Positions 1 to 6,162 are shown, counted from the stretch's first letter. The stretch is 8,264 nucleotides of DNA from CAXDOZ01 sp963991145 (GCA_963991145.1 CAXDOZ010000103.1:1-8264); one strand, 5' to 3'. The notes: a model not told the origin generated them from the letters alone. Program-made: numbers and translations.

Positions 1-22
1 CGGAGATGTGTATAAGAGACAG
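1..22 (+). other. Nextera adapter remnant (synthetic, left end)
   Basis: Positions 4-22 read AGATGTGTATAAGAGACAG, the 19-bp Tn5 mosaic end used in Illumina Nextera tagmentation. The three preceding bases CGG match the last bases of the Nextera read-2 arm. This is library sequence, not genome. Genomic sequence starts at about 23. Confidence 0.97.
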
Positions 23-444
23 GACTTGGTGCGATGAACGTTATGCGTAATGCCCTCGAAGATGCGAACATGCAGGCAGATGAGGTTGATTATGTGAATG
101 TTCACGGTACATCAACTCCGCTTGGGGATATCGCAGAATGTATCGCCATCAAGAGAGTCTTTGGAGATCACGCTTATGACCTTAACATAAGCTCTACAAA
201 GTCGATGACAGGTCACCTTTTGGGAGCCGCCGGTGCTATTGAGGCAGCTGCAGCTATTATGGCTGTCGCCGATGATGTGATTCCACCAACTATCAATCAC
301 TTCACAGATGATCCTGATATCGATCCAAAGTTGAAGCTCACCTTTGAAAAGGCAGAGAAAAGAGAGGTTCGTGCTGCCCTGAGCAACACCTTCGGTTTTG
401 GTGGACACAATGCTTCTGTGATCTTCAAAAAGTTCAAGGCCTAG
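23..444 (+). CDS. fabF: 3-oxoacyl-[acyl-carrier-protein] synthase II (KAS II), C-terminal part, 5' truncated
   Basis: This is the C-terminal ~140 residues of a beta-ketoacyl-ACP synthase, which condenses malonyl-ACP with a growing acyl-ACP in cytosolic fatty acid elongation. The reading frame is open through the adapter junction (Gly-Leu-Gly-Ala precedes the Met at 34), so the ATG at 34 is internal and the true start lies outside the molecule. Visible catalytic elements are the VHGTSTPLGD motif with the first active-site His (codon 103-105), the conserved Lys (199-201), and the second active-site His in GHLLGAAG (214-216). The 37-residue spacing between the two His equals that of E. coli FabF His303 and His340. 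The nucleophilic Cys lies in the missing part. The C-terminal FGFGGHNAS glycine-rich motif is of the form common in Bacteroidota. The gene ends in TAG, 2 nt before rnc, consistent with the common fabF-rnc pairing in this phylum. Confidence 0.95.
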
Positions 445-446
445 AT

Positions 447-1166
447 TTGGCGCTTAGAACTCTCAAGCAATTTTTCAATAAGCAGTTTTCCTCTCAGAAG
501 GACTTGGTGAATTACATTCACGAGACAACGGGTTTGTTGCCTGTTAGGATCGATTACTACCAACAGGTCTTTAAGCATAAGTCTAAGCATAGGGAGCCCA
601 GGATCAATAATGAGCGACTAGAGCTCCTTGGTGATGCCGTGCTTAATGCTATTGTCACCGATTACCTCTACATGAACTACCCAGAAAAGGAAGAGGGTTT
701 TCTGACCAGTTTAAAGTCAAAGATCGTGAGCCGGAAAATGCTCAATGAGATAGGCCAGAAACTGAATCTGCTTGATAAACTGTCATACCATAAAGGTTCG
801 GTTCAGCAGGATCCTGCTGTTCTTTTCGGGAATACATTTGAAGCTCTGGTAGGAGCGATCTATCTCGATCTGGGTTATGAGGCAGCCTATGAGTTTGTAG
901 AAGGGAAGATGTTTGGCGAAATGCTGGATCTCGATGAGATCGAGCGAATGGACTTCGACTTTAAGAGCAAATTATACATCTACGCTCAAAGGAATAACCT
1001 AAGCCTTGATTATAAGCTGATCAAAGAATCTGAAAAGGATAACCGAAAGTATTTTACAATCGCTGTTATCCTTGATAATAAGGAAGTAGCTCAGGGCTCA
1101 GGATTCAATAAGAAAGAAGCTGAGCAAGTAGGCTCAAAAGTTGTAATTGACGAGCTGAAACTCTAA
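447..1166 (+). CDS. rnc: Ribonuclease III
   Basis: 239-aa double-strand-specific endoribonuclease that processes rRNA precursors and structured transcripts in the cytosol. The RNase III signature NERLELLGDAVL lies at residues 55-66, with metal-binding Glu56 and Asp63. The second catalytic cluster reads GNTFEAL (128-134), giving Glu132 but Asn129 where E. coli has Asp114. A double-stranded RNA-binding domain fills about 170-239, ending in the GSGFNKKEAEQ...SK helix. Length and domain order are those of a full bacterial RNase III. The start is TTG at 447, 2 nt after the fabF stop; no in-frame ATG occurs upstream of the conserved domain, and the first internal Met is near residue 76, which would delete the active site. 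The close spacing suggests translation coupled to fabF. The stop TAA (1164-1166) abuts the stop of the convergent adaptor gene with no intervening base. Confidence 0.95.
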   Translation: MALRTLKQFFNKQFSSQKDLVNYIHETTGLLPVRIDYYQQVFKHKSKHREPRINNERLELLGDAVLNAIVTDYLYMNYPEKEEGFLTSLKSKIVSRKMLNEIGQKLNLLDKLSYHKGSVQQDPAVLFGNTFEALVGAIYLDLGYEAAYEFVEGKMFGEMLDLDEIERMDFDFKSKLYIYAQRNNLSLDYKLIKESEKDNRKYFTIAVILDNKEVAQGSGFNKKEAEQVGSKVVIDELKL

Positions 1167-2477
1167 TTATTCCTCAGAGAAGAGCATATCTTCCTCAACC
1201 ACCTGCACCTGCTCACCGTTTCTCAGCTCTTCTGAAATAGCTTTGTAAGGGGCATAAATTACTTCATCACCTTCCTCAAGACCAGAGATCACTTCAAGGA
1301 ATCGGTTATCCTGAATTCCGGTCTCTACCATTACTGCAGTAGCCTCTCCATCGCGAAGAACAAAAACGTACTCTGAAAGGCGGCCATCAGAATAACTTTC
1401 CTCCAATTCTTCTTCTCCTTCAACCGATTCGATGATCCTTGCGGTAACAGCCTGAATTGGTACAGCTACAACATTATTAGCCACTTTAGTGCGAATATCT
1501 GCGGTTGTGCTCATTCCTGGTCGGAATGGGTATTTATGTCCGTATTGAGGTTGAACCAACTCCTGGTAAGAAGATTTGAGCAAAGCGATTTTTACAATGA
1601 AATCGGTTACCTGATCGGTTCCTAATGTTGCATCATTCTGAGGAGAATAAGCGATCTCGTAAACAAGTCCTTTGAATATTTTCTCTTTGTATGCATCTAC
1701 TTCAACGTAAGCTGTATCGCCAAGCTTGACCTTCAGGATATCGTTTTCTGTTACCTCAACTCGAGCTTCCATATCCTCAAGATTTGCAACTCGAAGAAGC
1801 TCCGTTCCCTGCATCAGAGCAGTTCCACTTACTTTCTCCCCAAGTTCAACATTGAGCTTTGAAACCACTCCGCCGATTGGCGAATAGATAGCAGTTCTTG
1901 CCAGATTATCCTGGGCTTCTTTAAGGCTTGCCTCAGCACTTTTAATATTGAATTCAGATGCTTTCACCTGCTGCAAAGCAGCTTCGAGGTTTGCCTCTGC
2001 GGTTTTGAAAGTAGCCTCGATCGTTTCAAATTCTGAATCTGAAACAATTCCTTTTTCTCGAAGATCCTTGTTACGATCATAAGCTAACTGTGCCTGTAGG
2101 TAATTAGCTTCCATTTGCGTCATATTCGCTTCTGCTGATGCTAATGAAGCTTTGGCTTGATTGGTGGCTGCATCTGCGCGATCAACAGCGGCTTCACTAA
2201 GATCTGGATTGATGAGGATCAACAGATCGCCTTGGTTTACAGAATCTCCTTCTTCAACATTCAGCTCAATGATCTCTCCTGATACTTCAGAAGAAAGTTT
2301 CACTTCAGTTTTCGGTTGAATTGTACCGTTGGCAGTAACTGTCTCTACGATCGTATGAGTTGAGACTTCCTCAGTAGCGACTTTCACTCCGGAATCCGGC
2401 TTGAATTTTTTACCTACTACAACTGCAATAACTAATAGGAGGACCATGATTCCTCCAATGATCAATATCTTCTTCAT
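1167..2477 (-). CDS. Efflux periplasmic adaptor subunit (membrane fusion protein, HlyD/MacA type)
   Basis: 436-aa adaptor that would bridge an inner-membrane pump to a TolC channel across the periplasm. Residues 3-22 form one N-terminal membrane anchor with no lipobox Cys, leaving the rest periplasmic. Next come the first half of the lipoyl/barrel-sandwich domain (about 58-90, with VSGEIIELNVEEGDSV), a long alanine/glutamate-rich coiled-coil hairpin (about 95-193), the second lipoyl half (about 196-230, YSPIGGVVSKLNVELGE), a beta-barrel domain (about 236-330) and a membrane-proximal domain (about 335-426). An acidic insertion sits at 350-362. I chose the ATG at 2477-2475 over the TTG one codon upstream because it overlaps the TGA of the upstream channel gene by one base (TGATG), a classic reinitiation arrangement. 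This style of adaptor usually travels with a MacB-like ABC pump in Bacteroidota, but none follows here: the convergent rnc gene begins immediately. The transported substrate cannot be told from the sequence. Confidence 0.92.
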   Translation of the reverse strand: MKKILIIGGIMVLLLVIAVVVGKKFKPDSGVKVATEEVSTHTIVETVTANGTIQPKTEVKLSSEVSGEIIELNVEEGDSVNQGDLLILINPDLSEAAVDRADAATNQAKASLASAEANMTQMEANYLQAQLAYDRNKDLREKGIVSDSEFETIEATFKTAEANLEAALQQVKASEFNIKSAEASLKEAQDNLARTAIYSPIGGVVSKLNVELGEKVSGTALMQGTELLRVANLEDMEARVEVTENDILKVKLGDTAYVEVDAYKEKIFKGLVYEIAYSPQNDATLGTDQVTDFIVKIALLKSSYQELVQPQYGHKYPFRPGMSTTADIRTKVANNVVAVPIQAVTARIIESVEGEEELEESYSDGRLSEYVFVLRDGEATAVMVETGIQDNRFLEVISGLEEGDEVIYAPYKAISEELRNGEQVQVVEEDMLFSEE

Positions 2478-3937
2478 CAAGGGTTTGCTTTAATTGTACG
2501 GATGTCTCTACCCTTGTAAACATCAAGGATCAACCGTTTAAAAATGTAATCGTACTTGGCATTGATGAGATTGGACTCAGCGATCAAGTAATTGTTTCTG
2601 GTGGTATTTAATTCAAGAGCATTGATTGCTCCAAGGTTGTATTTCTCCTGTGCGAATTCATACGCATTCGTTTGTGCTTTGGCATTCTTCTGACTGGCTG
2701 TATATGTCTTTGAAGCAGCCTCTGCATCGGCGTGCGCTCTGGCTACACTTTCTCTAACAGAGTTTTGGGTTGATTCAAGATCGAGCTCAGATTGCTCCAG
2801 CTGGATCTTTGATTTCTGCAGGTTGGTCATCTTCTGCCAACGGGAGAAGATTGGGACATTCACACTGAAGTTTACAGATTGGTTGAAGGTGTTTCCAAGC
2901 TGCTCTCCGAAATTCGTCTTCTCGAAAATTGGAGTAGTTACAGGAACAGCAGAAATAACCTCATCGCCTGTAGTATTTACAAAACCAATTGTAGGATAGA
3001 TTGGTGATGTTTCTCCTACTCTGGTTTGCGCAAGCGAGAAGTAGTTCGACCTCATGTTAAAATTGAATGAGAAGGTTGGTGAGAAAGAACCTCTGTTTAC
3101 TCTGATTTGAGCTTCTGCAACCTGCGATCTCATCATCGATGCCTTTACTGAGGGCTGATTCTCCAAAGCGTAATCCATCACTTCTTCAAGCATATAAAGG
3201 TCAAGTGAAAGCGGATCAAACTCAGTTGGAGGCTCCACGATGTCAAATTCCGCCAATGGGTCAATTTGAAGTGCAAGCTTTAAGCTTAAAGTGGATAGGT
3301 CTCTGTTGTTCTCTGATTGGATAACAGTAAGCTCAGCATTTGCCAATTGAGCTTCAAGCTCCAGAAGGTTTCCTTCAGGAATAACGCCTGCATTAACCAG
3401 CTCCCGGCTTTGATCGAGTTGATCTTCAATGATCTCAACTTGCTTTTCAGCTATCTCAAGGGACTCTTTAAAAGAAAGAACCTGAAGAAAGAAATTGGCA
3501 ATTGCCAGAGCAGCATCCTGACGAGCAGTTTCTACATCGAAGATTGAAGCGTCAAGATTTGCGCGATTCAATTTGGCCAGATTCATTTGAGTCAGACCGG
3601 CAAATAGAACCAGATTGGCATTAAGTGAAAAGGTGGTTGAATTCGAATTCGCAGGTACGAATGTGAATGTTGTAGGATCAAGCGAGTTGGCAAAGTCAAA
3701 GTTTTGATTGGCCTGCCCTGTAATTCCCGGGAGCATATTCCATTTGCTCTGAGCGTAATCCTTATTTGCCAGCTCCATATTGAGCTGGATCTGCTGGATG
3801 GTTAGATTGTTGTCGTAGGCATGATTGATACAATCTGAAAGTGTCCAGGCGACTTTCTCTTCCTCTTGTGCTGCTAGCTCCATCCGGCCGAAGGCCAAAG
3901 ACAAAACAGCTAAACACAGAATAATTTTCAATCTCAT
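2477..3937 (-). CDS. TolC-family outer membrane efflux protein
   Basis: 486-aa outer-membrane channel of the OEP/TolC family, which forms the exit duct of tripartite efflux pumps or type I secretion systems. Residues 1-23 are a typical Sec signal peptide (MRLK, hydrophobic run, cleavage likely in ELAAQ). The mature protein opens with WTLSDCINHAYDNN, the usual first helix of OEP proteins. It shows the family's internal duplication: two helix-strand repeats, about 34-220 and 255-470, each with a beta segment (near 85-115 and 300-365) between long Ala/Gln/Glu-rich helices. The second ends in the conserved YNLGAINALELNTTRNNYLIAESNL-type helix. The Cys at residue 8 is within the signal peptide core and is not a lipobox. 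Start ATG at 3937-3935; the divergent tadA begins 98 nt away, with an inverted repeat between them. It is the first gene of a two-gene unit with the adaptor, linked by TGATG. Confidence 0.94.
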   Translation of the reverse strand: MRLKIILCLAVLSLAFGRMELAAQEEEKVAWTLSDCINHAYDNNLTIQQIQLNMELANKDYAQSKWNMLPGITGQANQNFDFANSLDPTTFTFVPANSNSTTFSLNANLVLFAGLTQMNLAKLNRANLDASIFDVETARQDAALAIANFFLQVLSFKESLEIAEKQVEIIEDQLDQSRELVNAGVIPEGNLLELEAQLANAELTVIQSENNRDLSTLSLKLALQIDPLAEFDIVEPPTEFDPLSLDLYMLEEVMDYALENQPSVKASMMRSQVAEAQIRVNRGSFSPTFSFNFNMRSNYFSLAQTRVGETSPIYPTIGFVNTTGDEVISAVPVTTPIFEKTNFGEQLGNTFNQSVNFSVNVPIFSRWQKMTNLQKSKIQLEQSELDLESTQNSVRESVARAHADAEAASKTYTASQKNAKAQTNAYEFAQEKYNLGAINALELNTTRNNYLIAESNLINAKYDYIFKRLILDVYKGRDIRTIKANP

Positions 3938-3958
3938 ATTAGGCTAAGATAAAATGGC

Positions 3959-3985
3959 AGGAGCAATAAACTGATTTATTCTCCT
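3959..3985. promoter_or_regulatory. Inverted repeat between divergent tolC-type gene and tadA (candidate operator)
   Basis: AGGAG (3959-3963), one unpaired C, then AATAAA (3965-3970), a CTGA loop, TTTATT (3975-3980) and CTCCT (3981-3985). This gives 11 base pairs with a single bulge. There is no T-tract on either strand, so it does not look like an intrinsic terminator. Its position between divergent starts fits a regulator binding site or a 5' UTR hairpin of the efflux unit. The dyad is seen directly; its function is inferred. Confidence 0.45.
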
Positions 3986-3992
3986 AAGTTTG
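3985..3992 (+). promoter_or_regulatory. Possible Bacteroidota -7 promoter element for tadA
   Basis: TAAGTTTG fits the Bacteroidota sigma -7 consensus TAnnTTTG exactly and lies 43 nt upstream of the tadA ATG. It directly adjoins the right arm of the inverted repeat. I see no convincing TTG -33 element about 20 nt upstream, so the call is weak. Confidence 0.35.
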
Positions 3993-4035
3993 ATTCAGTT
4001 TTCGATGAGTCCGCAATCTTTCTCGATATAGCTAT

Positions 4036-4479
4036 ATGAGTCTATTACCACACGAACATTACATGAAAGCAGCTTTTCGTGAGGCTGAGAATGCTTTTAA
4101 TGATGAAGAAGTACCTGTTGGTGCCGTTGTGGTTTGCCGCGGGCATATCATTGCAAAAGGGCACAATCAGGTTGAGCGACTGAATGATGTAACTGCCCAT
4201 GCAGAGATGATCGCGATTACGAGTGCCTCCGAATTTTTGGGATCAAAATATCTCAACGAATGCTGGATGTATGTCACCCTGGAGCCTTGTCTGATGTGTG
4301 CCACAGCAATGAATTGGGCTAAACTGGGAGGACTTGTATATGGCGCTTCTGACCGTGAGCGTGGCTTCGTACAGACAGGACAAAAAATTCTCCATCCTAA
4401 GACAGAAGTTATTGGAGGAGTGATGGAGGTTGAATGCTCTGGGCTGATCAAAGAGTTCTTTCAGGCCAGGCGCAATTAG
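4036..4479 (+). CDS. tadA: tRNA-specific adenosine deaminase (A34 to inosine)
   Basis: 147-aa zinc-dependent cytidine/deoxycytidylate deaminase-fold enzyme that converts adenosine 34 of tRNA-Arg(ACG) to inosine, allowing one tRNA to read several Arg codons. The zinc site is intact: HAE at residues 55-57, with zinc ligand His55 and catalytic proton shuttle Glu57, and PCxxC with Cys85 and Cys88. Other TadA-typical elements are VPVGAVVV (26-33), the GHNQVE segment (42-47) and the DRERG loop (106-110). Length fits bacterial TadA (about 145-170 aa). Start ATG at 4036 gives the usual short N-terminal helix. The gene is divergent from the efflux unit and is followed by sodA on the same strand after a 129-nt gap. 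A guanine or cytosine deaminase is an alternative within the superfamily, but the length and motif set favour TadA. Confidence 0.93.
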   Translation: MSLLPHEHYMKAAFREAENAFNDEEVPVGAVVVCRGHIIAKGHNQVERLNDVTAHAEMIAITSASEFLGSKYLNECWMYVTLEPCLMCATAMNWAKLGGLVYGASDRERGFVQTGQKILHPKTEVIGGVMEVECSGLIKEFFQARRN

Positions 4480-4533
4480 AATTAATAGCTTCCTAACAGA
4501 AACTGATTGGTGAACACTCGCATATTTTGTTAA

Positions 4534-4572
4534 TTGCAGAACCATCGGTTCTATACAGTGTTATAACTGCGA
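4534..4572. promoter_or_regulatory. Nested inverted repeats upstream of sodA (candidate operator or leader structure)
   Basis: A perfect dyad AGAACC-ATC-GGTTCT occupies 4538-4552, and an 8-bp palindrome GTTATAAC lies at 4560-4567. The outer segments TTGCAG (4534-4539) and CTGCGA (4567-4572) can also pair, with one G-T. All sit 37-75 nt upstream of the sodA ATG, in the only sizeable gap between tadA and sodA (4480-4608). A regulator site for sodA is plausible but is inferred from position only. I see no good TTG / TAnnTTTG promoter pair in this gap. Confidence 0.4.
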
Positions 4573-4608
4573 ATGGTCTTTTTAATTCGATAATCAAAAT
4601 CTATAATT

Positions 4609-5214
4609 ATGTCATTTCAATTACCAGATCTACCTTATGCCTTTGACGCTCTTGAGCCGCATATCGACGCTCGTACAATGGAGATTCACCACGATAAGCA
4701 CCATGCAGGTTACACCAGCAAGCTAAATGCTGCTATTGAAGGAACCGATATGGCAGGAAAGTCAATCGAAGATCTTCTAGCAGATAACTCTGATAATGGC
4801 GCCGTAAGAAACAATGGCGGCGGATACTATAATCACAATCTATTTTGGGAAGTGATGTCACCAAATGGCGGCGGTGCCCCATCTGGAGATGTAGCTGATG
4901 CTATCAATGCAGCATACGGTTCTTTCGACGGATTCAAAGAAGCTTTCTCAGCAGCAGCGGCGACGCGCTTTGGATCTGGCTGGGCTTGGCTTTGTGTTCA
5001 CCCAGGCGGAAAAGTAGAGGTATGTTCAACTCCAAACCAGGATAACCCACTAATGCCGGGTGTTTCATGCGGAGGAACTCCAATTCTTGGATTGGATGTT
5101 TGGGAGCACGCATACTACCTGAACTACCAGAACAGACGTCCTGACTATATCAATGCATTTTTCAATGTGATCAACTGGGACAAGGTTGCTGAACTTTATG
5201 CAGCTAATAAGTAG
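4609..5214 (+). CDS. sodA: Superoxide dismutase, Mn-type (Fe/Mn family)
   Basis: 201-aa cytosolic enzyme that dismutates superoxide to peroxide and oxygen. There is no signal peptide. All four metal ligands are present: His27 (MEIHHDKHH), His76 (NHNLFW), Asp163 and His167 (DVWEHAYY). Metal preference looks manganese: Gly72 lies four residues before His76 and Gln144 lies in PNQDNPLM, the Gly/Gln pair of MnSOD rather than the Gln/Ala pair of FeSOD. Metal use can still be cambialistic in Bacteroidota, so this is an inference. Full length, with both the N-terminal helical hairpin and the C-terminal alpha/beta domain. Three cysteines (129, 139, 154) cluster in the second domain, and a short PGVSCGG loop precedes TPILG. 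The ATG at 4609 is preceded by AT-rich sequence with no Shine-Dalgarno, as usual in the phylum. A strong terminator follows 20 nt after the stop, so the transcript probably ends here. Confidence 0.96.
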   Translation: MSFQLPDLPYAFDALEPHIDARTMEIHHDKHHAGYTSKLNAAIEGTDMAGKSIEDLLADNSDNGAVRNNGGGYYNHNLFWEVMSPNGGGAPSGDVADAINAAYGSFDGFKEAFSAAAATRFGSGWAWLCVHPGGKVEVCSTPNQDNPLMPGVSCGGTPILGLDVWEHAYYLNYQNRRPDYINAFFNVINWDKVAELYAANK

Positions 5215-5233
5215 TCAAACTCATTGAATTTTT

Positions 5234-5279
5234 AACCCCGGCCCAATCCCGAAACTTCGGGAAGAGTCGGGGTTTTTTT
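5234..5279 (+). terminator. Rho-independent terminator after sodA
   Basis: The outer stem AACCCCG (5234-5240) pairs with CGGGGTT (5268-5274), followed by a run of seven T (5273-5279). Within the loop is a second perfect stem TCCCGA (5247-5252) / TCGGGA (5257-5262) with loop AACT. A GC-rich stem plus T-tract 20 nt after the sodA stop is a clear intrinsic terminator. It separates sodA from the following gene cluster. Confidence 0.88.
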
Positions 5280-5281
5280 AT

Positions 5282-5292
5282 GCCCTTCGGGC
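5282..5292. repeat. Short GC hairpin next to terminator
   Basis: GCCC-TTC-GGGC forms a 4-bp perfect hairpin immediately after the terminator T-tract. It shares CTTCGGG with the inner terminator stem. It could extend the terminator structure or lie in the leader of the next transcript. Function unknown. Confidence 0.4.
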
Positions 5293-5322
5293 GGATTTCG
5301 TATTTTGATTGAAAGCGATGTG

Positions 5323-5583
5323 ATGCCAAAAAAGAAGCCAGTCAAAGGAAAGCCAAAGGTTCACCCGGATCTGGAAGGATTTGAGATCAAGGTGAATGAG
5401 TTTGGCGAGATCATTCAGAATATGCCCGTAGATGATCTGAATAAATTCCTCGATAAGAAGCTACGCGATAAGAAGCTGGTGGATAGAGATGATCTGGACG
5501 TAGTTCGAGATGAAGAGGAAGATGATGATGAGCCGGAAATTGACGAAGAAACATTGCGCAAACTAGATGAAGACCCCGAGTAA
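5323..5583 (+). CDS. Small charged protein of unknown function (conserved-type hypothetical)
   Basis: 86-aa soluble protein with no signal peptide or membrane segment. It has three parts: a basic N-terminus (PKKKPVKGKPK, residues 2-12), a middle segment (about 14-45) with LEGFEIKVNEFGEI and VDDLNKFLDKKL, and a strongly acidic tail (about 56-86, with a DEEEDDDE run). From memory, the LEGF-I-I/V-N-FGEI...LN-FL pattern occurs in uncharacterised Bacteroidota proteins, but I cannot name a family. A 12-nt direct repeat CGATAAGAAGCT (5451-5462 and 5466-5477) encodes a tandem DKKL. I chose the ATG at 5323 over a TTG at 5305 because the extra six residues look like leader sequence. Its TAA stop is followed immediately, in the same frame, by the GTG of the next gene. 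As first gene after the sodA terminator, it probably opens a three-gene transcript. No function can be assigned. Confidence 0.78.
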   Translation: MPKKKPVKGKPKVHPDLEGFEIKVNEFGEIIQNMPVDDLNKFLDKKLRDKKLVDRDDLDVVRDEEEDDDEPEIDEETLRKLDEDPE

Positions 5584-6162
5584 GTGAGAAATTTCCTACT
5601 AATTATTTTGATTTCAATTATCCCTCTTTCAAGTTTTTCCCAGGAGCATGAAGAGGAAAAGACTGAGCATGAAATTGAAAAAGCAGGCAGCCACAAAGTC
5701 GGTTTCCTTTTAGCTTATACCTGGGTTAATCAGGCAAGTTTGGCAGGGAGCAGAAACAAAGTCCTTATCCCAACTTTTGGTTTATTCTATGAGTATTGGT
5801 TCATTGAAAGAATGGGCCTGGTTTTTACCACCGACATTGAAGTTGGGATCTACGAAGTTGAAATAGATGAGCCGGATCCATTGACAAGGAGAAATGCTCT
5901 TGTTTTTGCTGGTGGGATAATGGGAAACATTTATGCCGGTTGGTCAGGCTTTATTCTTGGAGGAATCGAGCTTGAAAGAAACAAGAATCTTGGATTGCTT
6001 AGACTTGGCACAGCCTATACCTGGGAACTGCCAAAGCATTGGGAGGTCTCGGCTGAGGTTTCAGCTGATTTTAAAAAAGAATTCAACTCCGCAGCATTTG
6101 CAGTAAGCTTTGGAAAGATGTTTGGAAAACCAAAGCGGCATAAAATATATCCGTATGAATAG
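5584..6162 (+). CDS. Predicted outer-membrane beta-barrel protein, unknown function
   Basis: 192 aa. Residues 1-19 are a clear Sec signal peptide (MRNF, long Leu/Ile core, SSFSQ cleavage region). The mature N-terminus is His/Glu-rich (EHEEEKTEHEIEKAGSH, 21-37). The rest alternates amphipathic beta segments with turns: KVGFLLAYTWV, VLIPTFGLFYEYWF, GLVFTTDIEVGIYEVE, NALVFAGGIMGNIY, GFILGGIEL, LGLLRLGTAYTWELP, EVSAEVSADF and AAFAVSFGKMF. This suggests a small barrel of about eight strands. I recall similar uncharacterised barrel proteins in Bacteroidota, but give no family name. The start is GTG at 5584, the only start compatible with the signal peptide, since the in-frame TAA of the previous gene is directly upstream. 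The last 8 nt overlap the next gene. Substrate and role are unknown; the His/Glu-rich stretch could bind metal, which is speculative. Confidence 0.82.
   Translation: MRNFLLIILISIIPLSSFSQEHEEEKTEHEIEKAGSHKVGFLLAYTWVNQASLAGSRNKVLIPTFGLFYEYWFIERMGLVFTTDIEVGIYEVEIDEPDPLTRRNALVFAGGIMGNIYAGWSGFILGGIELERNKNLGLLRLGTAYTWELPKHWEVSAEVSADFKKEFNSAAFAVSFGKMFGKPKRHKIYPYE

Noticed and set aside
1..22. Natural Tn5/IS50 insertion at the ends
   Set aside because: The end sequence is the engineered mosaic end followed by Nextera arms and an index, with no transposase or IS sequence.
112..408. Antisense open frame across fabF
   Set aside because: It lies wholly opposite a clear FabF coding region, has no recognisable protein features and is a shadow of the codon use of the real gene.
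2478..2480. TTG start for the adaptor protein one codon upstream
   Set aside because: The ATG at 2477 forms the standard TGATG overlap with the upstream stop, and the TTG adds only one residue.
4167..4545. Two reverse-strand open frames opposite tadA
   Set aside because: tadA on the + strand has intact catalytic motifs; the reverse frames show no domain pattern or start context.
4541..4582. ACCAT...ATGGT followed by CTTTTT as a tadA terminator
   Set aside because: The stem is only 5 bp, AT-containing and with a loop of about 27 nt, much weaker than the sodA terminator.
5301..5307. TATTTTG as a promoter -7 element for the three-gene cluster
   Set aside because: It is one base short of the TAnnTTTG spacing and has no TTG at the right distance; upstream is terminator sequence.
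5305..5322. TTG start for the small charged protein
   Set aside because: An ATG six codons later begins the basic segment, and the TTG extension lies in sequence that looks like untranslated leader.
6110..6154. N-terminal extension (TTG start) of the 278-aa exported protein
   Set aside because: It would bury the signal peptide 15 residues inside the protein; the ATG at 6155 gives a proper N-terminal signal.
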